Part shown: in pieces, positions 1 through 7,064 of the stretch | Position numbering within the stretch: position 1 is the first letter of the stretch | How the letters are laid out: each line of letters begins with the position of its first letter | Origin: DASVDK01 sp036562265 [NCBI: Thermodesulfobacteriota bacterium] | Lineage (GTDB): Bacteria; DASVDK01 | Reading direction: 5' to 3' | DNA length: 10,610 bases | Assembly (NCBI GenBank): GCA_036562265.1 | Contig: DATCKS010000096.1 | Location: forward strand, 1 to 10,610 | Position numbers and translations under genes: made by a program | Notes under the pieces: model-generated | Told to the model about the DNA's origin: nothing | The model's database searches: none | What the model saw: the letters and a program-made list of their open reading frames with translations, nothing else

Positions 1-918
1 GGCAGCCTCGCCGGCCCGCTCCTCGACGAGATCCGCCGCGGCGGCGGCTTCCTCGACGCGGAGGACCTTCGCACCTACCGGGTTCACTGGCGGCCACCCG
101 TCCTGGGGAGCTTCGCCGGCTGCCGGGTGGCGTCGATGTCCCCCCCGTCGGCGGGCGCGCTCGTCGTCGCGGCGCTACAGGCGCTCGACGGCCGGCTCGA
201 CGGCAGCGCCCTCGCCCGCCAGGACCCGGCGGCCCTCGACCTCGTGCTCCGCGTGACGCGGGCGGCCCAGACGGCGCGCGCGGCGCACCTCGGCGACCCG
301 CTCTTCACGCCGGTCCCGGTCGAGCACTGGACCACCGCCGGGTTCGCGGCGACCCTCGCGGCCGAGAGCCCGGAGACGACCTCGCTCTCGGTCGTCGACC
401 GCGACGGCAACGCGGTGAGCCTCACCTACTCGAACATGAACTTCTCCGGCGTCACCGTGCCCGGGACCGGCATCGTCCTCAACAACCAGATGCTGCTCTT
501 CACCCCGGTCCCGGGCACCGCCAACTCCATCGAGCCGGGCCGGCGCCCCGCGAGCAGCATGTCCCCGACCATCCTCGTCCGGGACGGGCGGGTGCGGCTC
601 GCCCTCGGCGCGTCGGGCGGTCCGCGCATCCCGACGGCGATCGTCTGGGTGGTCCTGAACCACCTCATGGCCGGTCTGCCGATCGACCGCGCCGTCGCGC
701 AGTGGCGGGCCCACCACGAGGGGGGCGTGGTGGACGTCGAGCGCTCGCTCGCCGCCGCGGCCGGCCCCGCCCTCGAAGCGCGCGGGTGGCGCCTGGCCCG
801 GCTCGACGATCACCACCGCCTCCTCGGCCTCTGCCAGGCGATCGCCGTCCACGCGGACGGCCGGGTCGAGGGGACGGGCGACCCGAGGGGCGACGGCGTC
901 GCCGTCGCCGAGACGTAA
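1..918 (+). CDS. ggt: Gamma-glutamyltransferase family protein, C-terminal part (5' end outside window)
   Basis: The frame is open from the first base, so the gene starts upstream; 305 C-terminal residues are visible. Family members are Ntn-hydrolases, usually periplasmic, that self-cleave before a Thr and then transfer or hydrolyse gamma-glutamyl groups. Seen here: the end of the large subunit with the PPSAG segment (bases 145-159); the processing site ETTSLSVVDRDGNAV, whose first Thr (bases 376-378) aligns with E. coli Thr391; LNNQM (478-492); RPASSMSPTI with the paired oxyanion serines (553-558); GASGGPRI; and the C-terminal DPRGDG motif. The small subunit would be about 180 residues, close to the family norm. 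Odd: the acidic pair after NNQM in classical enzymes is LeuLeu (493-498), so the alpha-amino-binding Asp is lost, and the Thr409/Asn411 segment reads TYSNMN. It may act on a non-glutamyl amide. Family is certain; substrate is unknown. First visible gene of the catabolic operon. Confidence 0.93.
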   Translation, partial: GSLAGPLLDEIRRGGGFLDAEDLRTYRVHWRPPVLGSFAGCRVASMSPPSAGALVVAALQALDGRLDGSALARQDPAALDLVLRVTRAAQTARAAHLGDPLFTPVPVEHWTTAGFAATLAAESPETTSLSVVDRDGNAVSLTYSNMNFSGVTVPGTGIVLNNQMLLFTPVPGTANSIEPGRRPASSMSPTILVRDGRVRLALGASGGPRIPTAIVWVVLNHLMAGLPIDRAVAQWRAHHEGGVVDVERSLAAAAGPALEARGWRLARLDDHHRLLGLCQAIAVHADGRVEGTGDPRGDGVAVAET

Positions 919-920
919 CG

Positions 921-926
921 AGGAGG
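921..926 (+). promoter_or_regulatory. Shine-Dalgarno AGGAGG of the M20 deacylase gene
   Basis: A perfect AGGAGG lies two bases after the GGT stop codon and six bases before ATG 933. It fixes the start of the deacylase at 933, although that reading frame stays open well upstream inside the GGT gene, where the translation is Arg/Pro-rich nonsense. Confidence 0.85.
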
Positions 927-932
927 AACCCC

Positions 933-2192
933 ATGGACGACGCGACCGCGCGCGTCTTCGCCCGCATCGACGAGAACTGGCCGGCCGAGGTGGCCTTCCT
1001 GCGGGAGATCGTGTCGCATCGCAGCGAACTCTTCACCGAGCGGTCGGTCCAGCTCGCCATGCGACAGAAGCTCGCCTCGATCGGCCTCGAGGTGGACTCG
1101 TTCGACGCCGACGTGGCCGAGATCGCGAGGCGTCCCGGCTTCTCCCCGATCGAGTGGGGCTTCCAGGGCCGGCCCCAGGTCGTCGGCATCTGGAAGGGCC
1201 AGGGGGGCGGCAAGACGCTCGTCCTCAACGGCCACGTCGACGTCGTGCCGATCGAGCCGGTCCACCACTGGACGGTCGACCCGCTGGCCGGGATCGTGCG
1301 CGACGGCCGCATGTACGGCCGCGGCACGCAGGACATGAAGGGCGGCGTTGCGGCCATGACCTTCGCCGTGCAGGCGATCCGGGAGGCCGGCATTCGGCTC
1401 AAGGGGGACGTCTTCGTCCAGTCGGTGATCGAGGAGGAGGCGACCGGCAACGGCACCCTCGCCTGCATCGCCCGCGGCTACGCCGGCGACGCGGCCCTCA
1501 TTCCCGAGCCGTTCGACCAGAAGATCCTGATCGGCCACCTCGGCGTCCTCTGGGTGCGGGCCGTGATCCGCGGCCGGGCCGGGCACGCCATGGGGGCGTC
1601 CAGGCAGGTGAACGCCATCGATCAGATGATCAAGTACCACGGCTGGCTTCGCGCCCTCGAGCGGGAGTGGAACGCGCGCAAGCACCCCGCGTTCGCCGAG
1701 CACGACCACCCGCTCAACTTCAACCCGGGGGTGGTCCAGGGGGGGGTCTGGCCCTCGTCCGTGCCCTCGGAGGTCACGCTCGTCACCCGCTTCGCCTGCT
1801 ACCCCGACGTGACGCCCGACGAGGCGAAGCGGCAGTTCCTCGCCTTCATGGAGGCGAGGCAGCGCGAGGACGAGTGGTTCCGGGCGAACCCGATCGAGTT
1901 CACCTGGTACGGGCACCACGACCACGGCTACGTCCTGCCGAAGGAGGACCCGTTCATCCAGCAGGTGGCGCGGGCGCACACGCAGGTGACCGGCCGGCCG
2001 GCCGAGTACACCGCCATGACCGGCGTGACCGACACCCGCTTCTGGGCCGTCCACCTCGGCAAGCCGGCGACCTGCTACGGCCCGATCGGCGGCAACCTCC
2101 ACGCAGCCGACGAGTGGGTGGACCTCGAGAGCGTCCGCCAGGTGACCAAGGTGATCGCGAGCGTCGTGCTCGATTTCTGCGGGGTGGCCTGA
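933..2192 (+). CDS. M20 family metallopeptidase, ArgE/DapE-type deacylase
   Basis: 419 residues. Predicted cytoplasmic di-zinc hydrolase that removes an acyl group from an N-acyl amino acid or cleaves a dipeptide-like amide. All M20 signatures are visible: NGHVDVVP with metal ligand His101 and Asp103; YGRGTQDMKGG with bridging Asp134; VIEEEATGNGT, where Glu168 is the likely general base and Glu169 a ligand; IPEP with ligand Glu192; the dimerisation-domain GRAGHAMG with His218; and the last ligand His390 in NLHAADEW. The spacing His101-Asp134-Glu168/169 matches DapE. There is no signal peptide. The start is set by the AGGAGG at 921-926. The closest named group by motif style (FNPGVVQGG..PSSVPSE) is the ArgE/DapE deacylase family. 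The exact substrate cannot be read, and a role in arginine or lysine synthesis is unlikely given the transporter/hydrolase operon. The stop overlaps the next ATG by one base (TGATG), implying translational coupling. Confidence 0.93.
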   Translation: MDDATARVFARIDENWPAEVAFLREIVSHRSELFTERSVQLAMRQKLASIGLEVDSFDADVAEIARRPGFSPIEWGFQGRPQVVGIWKGQGGGKTLVLNGHVDVVPIEPVHHWTVDPLAGIVRDGRMYGRGTQDMKGGVAAMTFAVQAIREAGIRLKGDVFVQSVIEEEATGNGTLACIARGYAGDAALIPEPFDQKILIGHLGVLWVRAVIRGRAGHAMGASRQVNAIDQMIKYHGWLRALEREWNARKHPAFAEHDHPLNFNPGVVQGGVWPSSVPSEVTLVTRFACYPDVTPDEAKRQFLAFMEARQREDEWFRANPIEFTWYGHHDHGYVLPKEDPFIQQVARAHTQVTGRPAEYTAMTGVTDTRFWAVHLGKPATCYGPIGGNLHAADEWVDLESVRQVTKVIASVVLDFCGVA

Positions 2193-3655
2193 TGCGCACG
2201 CTGATCGAGGGGGGTCACGTCGTCGCCTGGGCCGACGGGAGCCATCGCCTCGTCCCGCGCGGCGCGCTGGTGCTCGAGGACGACCGGGTCGCCTTCGTCG
2301 GGCGGCGCTACGACGGGCCGGTCGACCGCCGCATCGACGCCGAGGGGCGCCTCGTCATCCCGGGCTTCGTGAACCTCCACTGTCACGCGGAGGTGGAGGC
2401 GGGCGGCCGCCTCATCGCCGACGTCGGCCGGCGCGACGTCTTCCACGCCGGCTTCCTCAACTACTACGTCGCCCGTCCCGGCACCCAGTCCATGTTCCCC
2501 CGCGAGGACCGCCGCATCGGCGCCACGCTCACCTTCGTCGAGCTGCTCCGATCGGGCTGCACGACCGCGGTGGAGATCGGGGCGGCCGACGAGGCGGTCG
2601 TCGAGATCGCGGGCCGGCTCGGCATCCGCGCCTACCTGACGCCCGGCTTCAAGTCGGCGACCTACCGCGGCCGGCCCGACGGGACGATCTTCTACGAGTG
2701 GGACGAGGCGGCCGGCATGGCCGGCCTCGAGCGGGCGAAGGCCTTCATCGCCGAGTACGACGGCGCCTACGACGGCCGCATCCGGGGGATGCTCTTCCCC
2801 ATCCAGGTCGACACGTGCAGCCCTGACCTCCTGCGCGCCACGCGCAAGGCGGCCGACGAGCTCGGCGTCGGCATCGAGATCCACGCCGGGCAGAACCTCT
2901 TCGAGTTCCACGAGATCCTCAGGCGGTACGGCAGGACGCCGGTCGAGTTCCTGGCCGACGTGGGGCTCCTCGGCCCCGACGCGATCCTCGGCCACTGCAT
3001 CATCACGACGGCGCACCGCCTGGTCGGCCTGCCGGCCGGCCGCGACCTCGAGATCCTCGCGAAGAGCGGGGCGACGGTCGCCCACTGCCCCCTCGTCTTC
3101 GCGAGGCGCGGCAACGCCCTCGAGTCGTTCCACGGCTACCGGAAGGCCGGCGTGCGGGTCGGTCTCGGCACCGACACCTACCCCCGCGACATGATCGCGG
3201 AGATGCGCTGGGCCTCGCTCCTTTGTAAGATCGTGGAGCACGACTTCCTCACGGCGACCGCGGCGGAGGTCTTCACCGCCGCGACCGTGGGCGGCGCCGA
3301 CGCGCTCGGGCGGGACGACCTCGGTCGCCTCGCGCCCGGCGCGAAGGCGGACGTGGTCGTCGTGGACCTGCGACGGCTCCGGATCGGGCCCTATCGCGAC
3401 CCGATCCGTGCGCTCGTGAACGCGGCCACGATGGACGATGTCGAACGGGTGTTCGTGGACGGCCGCCTCGTCGTCGACGGCGGCCGTGTCGTCGGGGTCG
3501 ACGAGACGGCGCTCCTCGCCGAGGCGCAACGCGAGGCCGAGCGCCTCTGGGCATCGTGGCCCGAATGGCACCCCGAAGGCCTCGATGCCGATCGGGTTTC
3601 GCCCCAGTCGTTTCCGCTGCTCGCCGACGACCTCGTCGGTCAAGGAGGTGGCTGA
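2192..3655 (+). CDS. Metal-dependent amidohydrolase family protein (AtzA/guanine deaminase-like)
   Basis: 487 residues. The order is a small N-terminal beta-sandwich strand set (about 1-55), then a TIM-barrel metal-hydrolase domain, then the returning sandwich with the typical GAKADVVVVDL ending near residue 390. Visible metal ligands: His63 and His65 in GFVNLHCHAEVEAG, His231 in IEIHAGQN, His268 in ILGHCIIT, and Asp328 in GLGTDTYPRDM. This is the mononuclear-metal layout of aminohydrolases/chlorohydrolases such as AtzA, TrzN and guanine deaminase, which hydrolyse C-N or C-Cl bonds on rings or open cyclic amides. The residue three after His231 is Gln234, not the Glu that is catalytic in many deaminases of this group, so the reaction may differ. 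Cytoplasmic, no signal. ATG 2192 overlaps the previous stop by one base and GGGGTGG lies just upstream (2181-2187). The stop overlaps the next ATG in the same way. Family is firm; substrate is unknown. Confidence 0.9.
   Translation: MRTLIEGGHVVAWADGSHRLVPRGALVLEDDRVAFVGRRYDGPVDRRIDAEGRLVIPGFVNLHCHAEVEAGGRLIADVGRRDVFHAGFLNYYVARPGTQSMFPREDRRIGATLTFVELLRSGCTTAVEIGAADEAVVEIAGRLGIRAYLTPGFKSATYRGRPDGTIFYEWDEAAGMAGLERAKAFIAEYDGAYDGRIRGMLFPIQVDTCSPDLLRATRKAADELGVGIEIHAGQNLFEFHEILRRYGRTPVEFLADVGLLGPDAILGHCIITTAHRLVGLPAGRDLEILAKSGATVAHCPLVFARRGNALESFHGYRKAGVRVGLGTDTYPRDMIAEMRWASLLCKIVEHDFLTATAAEVFTAATVGGADALGRDDLGRLAPGAKADVVVVDLRRLRIGPYRDPIRALVNAATMDDVERVFVDGRLVVDGGRVVGVDETALLAEAQREAERLWASWPEWHPEGLDADRVSPQSFPLLADDLVGQGGG
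3642..3649 (+). promoter_or_regulatory. Shine-Dalgarno AAGGAGGT of the substrate-binding protein gene
   Basis: An extended match to the 16S 3' end lies five bases before ATG 3655, inside the 3' end of the amidohydrolase gene. It decides the start at 3655, directly before a signal peptide, rather than the in-frame upstream extension. A stronger site than at the other overlaps fits the high expression usual for binding proteins. Confidence 0.85.
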
Positions 3656-5241
3656 TGTCCCTCGATCGCCGTGAGTTCCTGGTCGGAACGGCCGCCGCGG
3701 CCGCCCTGCTGGCCGCCGGCCCCGCCGCGGCCCAGCAGCCGAAGCGGGGCGGCACGCTCCGCTTCGTGCCGCAGGCCGACCTGAAGATCCTCGACCCCAT
3801 CTGGACGACCGGCTACATCACCCGCAACCACGGGTACATGGTCTACGACACCCTCTTCGGCACCGACGACAACTTCCAGATCAAGCCGCAGATGGTGGAC
3901 CGCTGGACGGTGTCGAAGGACAACATGAAGTGGACCTTCACCCTGCGCGACGACCTCGTCTGGCACGACGGCACGCGGGTCACGGCGGCCGACTGCGTCG
4001 CCTCCATCCTGCGCTGGGGCAAGCGCGACACGCTCGGCCGCCTCCTCCTCGGCGCCACGGGGCGCCTCGAGGCGCAGAACGCGAAGACCTTCGTCCTCGA
4101 ACTGAAGGAGCCCTACGGCCTGGTCCTCGAGTCGCTCGGCAAGCCGTCGTCGAACGTCCCCTTCATGATGCCCGAGCGGATCGCCAAGCTCCCCGACAGC
4201 GAGCAGGTGAAGGACCCGATCGGCTCGGGCCCGTACCGCATGGTGCTCAAGGAGTGGCAGCCGGGCAACGAGGTGGTCTACGAGCGCTTCGCCGACTACA
4301 ACCCGCGCAGCGAGCCCCCCTCGGGGACGACCGGCGGCAAGCGGGTCTACGTGGACCGGGTGATCTGGCGCTACATCCCCGATCCGGCGACCGCGGCAGC
4401 GGCGATCCAGGCGGGCGAGGTCGACTTCTGGGAGAGCCCCCAGCTCGACTTCGTGCCCCAGCTCGAGAAGCACCCCAACCTGGTCGTCTTCATCACCGAC
4501 CCGCGGGGCAACCAGGGGTGGATCCGGCCGAACACCGTCATCCCGCCCTTCGACAACAAGAAGGCGCGGCAGGCGCTGGCCTACCTGGTCGACCAGAACA
4601 TCTACCTCCAGGCCGCCATCGGTCAGCCCCGCTTCTACCGGACCTGCCCGAGCTTCTACATGTGCGGCACGCCGTACGAGACGGGCGCCGGCGCGGTCAC
4701 GCCCGACCCCGAGCGGGCCAAGGCGCTCTTCAAGGAGGCGGGCTACGACGGCCGGCCGATCGTCGTCATCGACCCGACCGACCAGCCGCAGATCCACGCC
4801 GCCGCGCTCGTGACGGGCGAACTCCTGCGGCAGATCGGCCTCAACGTCGACGTCCAGGCGACCGACTGGAGCACCGCCATCTCGCGGCGGACGAGCAGGA
4901 ACCCCACGAACCAGGGTGGCTGGAACCTCTTCCACACCTGGTGGATCTCGCCGGACCTCATGAACCCGGCGGTCAACGCCGGCTTCACCGGGGCGGGCGA
5001 CGCCGGCATCTGGGGCTGGCACCGCAACGACGAGATGGCGCGGCTCAGGCTCGAGTGGGTGCGTGCCACCGACGAGGCGAAGCGCAGGTCGCTGGCCGAG
5101 CAGCTCCACCGCATGGCGTGGGACGACGTGCCGTACGTTCCCTGGGGGCAGTACCTGCAGCCGTCCATCCACCAGAAGAAGGTGAAGGGCGTGCTCCAGA
5201 ACCCGGCCGCGATCCTCTGGAACATATGGCTGGACGCGTAG
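3655..5241 (+). CDS. ABC transporter substrate-binding protein, family 5 (peptide/nickel type)
   Basis: 528 residues, normal for DppA/OppA-type proteins. It binds a peptide-like or other small substrate outside the membrane and delivers it to the two permeases encoded next. Residues 1-26 form a signal: LDRREFLVG (Arg5-Arg6) is a twin-arginine-like motif, followed by an Ala-rich core and an AAA|Q cleavage site after residue 26. There is no lipobox Cys. The family 5 hallmark WTFTLRDDLVWHDGTRVTAADCV surrounds Trp103. Later come DPIGSGPYR, the KARQALAYLVDQ hinge region, and a C331-x5-C337 pair (TCPSFYMC) that could form a disulfide. The C-terminal LHRMAWDDVPYVPWGQ segment is also typical. The start is chosen from the overlap with the upstream stop and the AAGGAGGT at 3642-3649. 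The ligand cannot be deduced; the flanking hydrolases suggest an N-substituted amino acid, small peptide or amide. Confidence 0.94.
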   Translation: MSLDRREFLVGTAAAAALLAAGPAAAQQPKRGGTLRFVPQADLKILDPIWTTGYITRNHGYMVYDTLFGTDDNFQIKPQMVDRWTVSKDNMKWTFTLRDDLVWHDGTRVTAADCVASILRWGKRDTLGRLLLGATGRLEAQNAKTFVLELKEPYGLVLESLGKPSSNVPFMMPERIAKLPDSEQVKDPIGSGPYRMVLKEWQPGNEVVYERFADYNPRSEPPSGTTGGKRVYVDRVIWRYIPDPATAAAAIQAGEVDFWESPQLDFVPQLEKHPNLVVFITDPRGNQGWIRPNTVIPPFDNKKARQALAYLVDQNIYLQAAIGQPRFYRTCPSFYMCGTPYETGAGAVTPDPERAKALFKEAGYDGRPIVVIDPTDQPQIHAAALVTGELLRQIGLNVDVQATDWSTAISRRTSRNPTNQGGWNLFHTWWISPDLMNPAVNAGFTGAGDAGIWGWHRNDEMARLRLEWVRATDEAKRRSLAEQLHRMAWDDVPYVPWGQYLQPSIHQKKVKGVLQNPAAILWNIWLDA

Positions 5242-6182
5242 GGGGCGCGTTCCTCCTCAAGCGGACGCTGGCGACCATCCCCGTCATGGGGATGGTCGCC
5301 CTCTTCGTGTTCGTCCTGCTCCGGGTCGCGCCGGGCGATCCGGCGGCCATCATCGCCGGCGACTACGCAACGGCCGAGGACATCGCCCGCATCCGCACGG
5401 CGCTCGGTCTCGACCAGCCGATGCACGTCCAGGTCGCCATCTGGTTCGGCCGGCTCCTCCGGGGCGACCTCGGCACCTCCATCTTCTCGGGGCTCCCGGT
5501 GACGACGCTGATCGCGCAGCGCCTCGAGCCGACCGTGTCGCTCACGGTGCTCACGATGCTCGTCTCGGTCCTCCTCGCCGTGCCGCTCGGCATCCTCGCC
5601 GCCTGGCGGCAGGGCTCCTGGATCGACCGGAGCATCATGGTCTTCGCCGTCTCCGGCTTCTCGATGCCGGTCTTCTGGCTCGGGTTCCTCCTCGTGTGGG
5701 CTTTCGCCATCCAGCTCTCGTGGCTGCCGGTGCAGGGCTTCGTGCCGATGTCGCAGGGCGTCTGGGCCTCCCTGCGGCACCTGATCCTGCCCGCGGTGAC
5801 CCTCTCGCTCGTCTTCATGGCGCTCATCGCCCGCATGACGCGCGCCTCGATGCTCGGCGTCCTCCAGGAGGACTACATCCGGACGGCGCACGCCAAGGGG
5901 GCGCCGCCCGGCACCGTCCTCGCCCGGCACGCCCTCAAGAACGCCTCGGCGCCGATCGTGACGATCATCGGCCTGGGGTTCGCGCTCCTCATCGGCGGCG
6001 TCGTCGTCACCGAGAGCGTCTTCGCCATCCCCGGCATCGGCCGGCTCACGGTCGACGCGATCCTGCGCCGCGACTACCCGGTCATCCAGGGGGTGATCCT
6101 GATCGTCTCGGGTGTGTACGTCCTCCTCAACCTCGTGGTCGACCTCGTGTACGCCCTGCTCGACCCGAGGGTGCGGTACTAG
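5226..6182 (+). CDS. ABC transporter permease, DppB/OppB type
   Basis: 318 residues. Inner-membrane channel subunit, partner of the following DppC-like protein. TM1 is about residues 13-32, followed by the conserved RVAPGDPA. After a periplasmic domain come the core helices (from about residue 98) and the cytoplasmic EAA-type loop that docks the ATPase (EDYIRTAHAKGAPPGTVL, from residue 216). The family signature TESVFAIPGIGRL follows, then a C-terminal helix ending LLDPRVRY. The start at ATG 5226 overlaps the binding-protein gene by 16 bases. The next in-frame ATG (5286) would cut into TM1, and no strong Shine-Dalgarno is visible, so expression is probably coupled to the upstream gene. Length and motifs are complete. 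Whether the system is dipeptide-, oligopeptide- or other-specific cannot be told from the permease. Confidence 0.94.
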   Translation: MAGRVGGAFLLKRTLATIPVMGMVALFVFVLLRVAPGDPAAIIAGDYATAEDIARIRTALGLDQPMHVQVAIWFGRLLRGDLGTSIFSGLPVTTLIAQRLEPTVSLTVLTMLVSVLLAVPLGILAAWRQGSWIDRSIMVFAVSGFSMPVFWLGFLLVWAFAIQLSWLPVQGFVPMSQGVWASLRHLILPAVTLSLVFMALIARMTRASMLGVLQEDYIRTAHAKGAPPGTVLARHALKNASAPIVTIIGLGFALLIGGVVVTESVFAIPGIGRLTVDAILRRDYPVIQGVILIVSGVYVLLNLVVDLVYALLDPRVRY

Positions 6183-6183
6183 G

Positions 6184-7002
6184 ATGCGCGACGCCGCACG
6201 CTTCGTGCGCAACAACCCGACGCTCGTGATCGGGCTGGTCGCGTTCACCCTGATCGTCGTCTCGGCGGTCTTCGCCCCGCTCCTCTTCACGGGCGATCCG
6301 CGCGCCATCTCGCCCTTGCGGCGGCTCAAGCCCCCCTCGGAGCTGAACTGGTTCGGCACGGACCACTTCGGCCGCGACCTCTGGACCCGCACGCTCTACG
6401 GCGGCCGGATCTCCCTCGTCGTCGGGTCGGTCGTGGCCGGCGCGAGCCTCGTCCTCGGCACCGCCATCGGGCTCGTGAGCGGCTACAACCGGCGGCTCGA
6501 CGCGATCGTCATGCGGGTCATGGACGGCCTCATGGCCATCCCGGCGATCCTCCTCGCGCTGGCGCTCATGGCGCTCGTCCGGGCGTCGGTCGGCAGCGTC
6601 ATCGTCGCGCTCGTCGTCCCCGAGATCCCGAGGACCGTCCGCCTCGTCCGCGGCCAGGTGCTGTCGCTCAGGGAGCACACGATGGTGGAGGCGGCGCAGG
6701 CGCTCGGCGCCCGCACGCCGCGCATCCTCGGCCGGTACATCCTCCCCGCGCTCGTGGCGCCGCTCATCGTGCAGGGGACCTACGCCTGCGCCTCGGCGAT
6801 GCTCGTCGAGGCTTACCTCTCCTTCCTCGGCGCCGGGACGCCGCCGGTCATCCCGTCGTGGGGCAACATCATGGCCGAGGGGCGGGCCTACGTGCAGCTC
6901 GCCTTCTGGATCGTCCTCTTTCCGGGCCTCTTCCTCGCGCTCACGGTGCTCTCGGTGAACCTGATCGGGGATGGGCTCAGGGACCGCCTCAAGGTACGAT
7001 AG
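6184..7002 (+). CDS. ABC transporter permease, DppC/OppC type
   Basis: 272 residues. Second channel subunit of the importer. It starts with a short cytoplasmic N-terminus (RFVRNNPTLVIG), TM1 (about 16-34), then LNWFGTDHFGRDLWTR, the conserved DppC-family segment. The core helices follow from about residue 78, with the EAA loop VEAAQALGARTPRILGRY from about residue 168 (Glu169) and the family motif AYLSFLGAGTPPVIPSWG. It ends in a helix followed by GDGLRDRLKVR. ATG 6184 lies one base after the stop of the DppB-like gene. No good Shine-Dalgarno precedes it, which again suggests coupling. It appears intact. No ATPase gene (DppD/DppF type) follows, unlike many dpp/opp operons. Confidence 0.94.
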   Translation: MRDAARFVRNNPTLVIGLVAFTLIVVSAVFAPLLFTGDPRAISPLRRLKPPSELNWFGTDHFGRDLWTRTLYGGRISLVVGSVVAGASLVLGTAIGLVSGYNRRLDAIVMRVMDGLMAIPAILLALALMALVRASVGSVIVALVVPEIPRTVRLVRGQVLSLREHTMVEAAQALGARTPRILGRYILPALVAPLIVQGTYACASAMLVEAYLSFLGAGTPPVIPSWGNIMAEGRAYVQLAFWIVLFPGLFLALTVLSVNLIGDGLRDRLKVR

Positions 7003-7019
7003 TCGGGCATCCTCTGATG

Positions 7020-7044
7020 GGCGGCGTCGCTTCGGCGAGCCGCC
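7020..7044 (+). other. Strong intercistronic hairpin with C(TTCG)G loop
   Basis: GGCGGC (7020-7025) and TCGC (7027-7030) pair with GCGA (7035-7038) and GCCGCC (7039-7044), leaving one bulged G at 7026. The loop is TTCG closed by C-G, the extra-stable UUCG tetraloop type. It sits in the 62-base gap between the DppC-like gene and the last hydrolase. No T-run follows, so it does not look like a classical intrinsic terminator. It could stabilise the 3' end of a processed upstream transcript or act as a partial terminator that tunes expression of the last gene. Confidence 0.6.
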
Positions 7045-7051
7045 GGTGACT

Positions 7052-7059
7052 GGGAAAGG
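7052..7059 (+). promoter_or_regulatory. Shine-Dalgarno GGGAAAGG of the terminal hydrolase gene
   Basis: A purine-rich GGGAAAGG lies five bases before ATG 7065, supporting independent translation initiation of this gene, unlike the coupled genes upstream. The hairpin at 7020-7044 ends eight bases before it. Confidence 0.6.
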
Positions 7060-7064
7060 TAACC

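Noticed and set aside
702-932. Upstream extension of the M20 deacylase frame into the GGT gene
   Set aside because: The extension translates to Arg/Pro/Gly-rich nonsense, overlaps real GGT coding sequence, and the AGGAGG at 921-926 points to ATG 933.
3930-5225. Upstream extension of the DppB-like frame through the binding-protein gene
   Set aside because: Low-complexity Arg/Pro/Gly translation without motifs; permease homology starts right after ATG 5226 with TM1.
175-6392. Long antisense open frames opposite the operon, several over 400 codons
   Set aside because: They are rich in Arg, Asp, Glu, His and Val with no domain motifs, and lie opposite genes with complete family signatures. High-GC codon use leaves few stops in the complementary frames.
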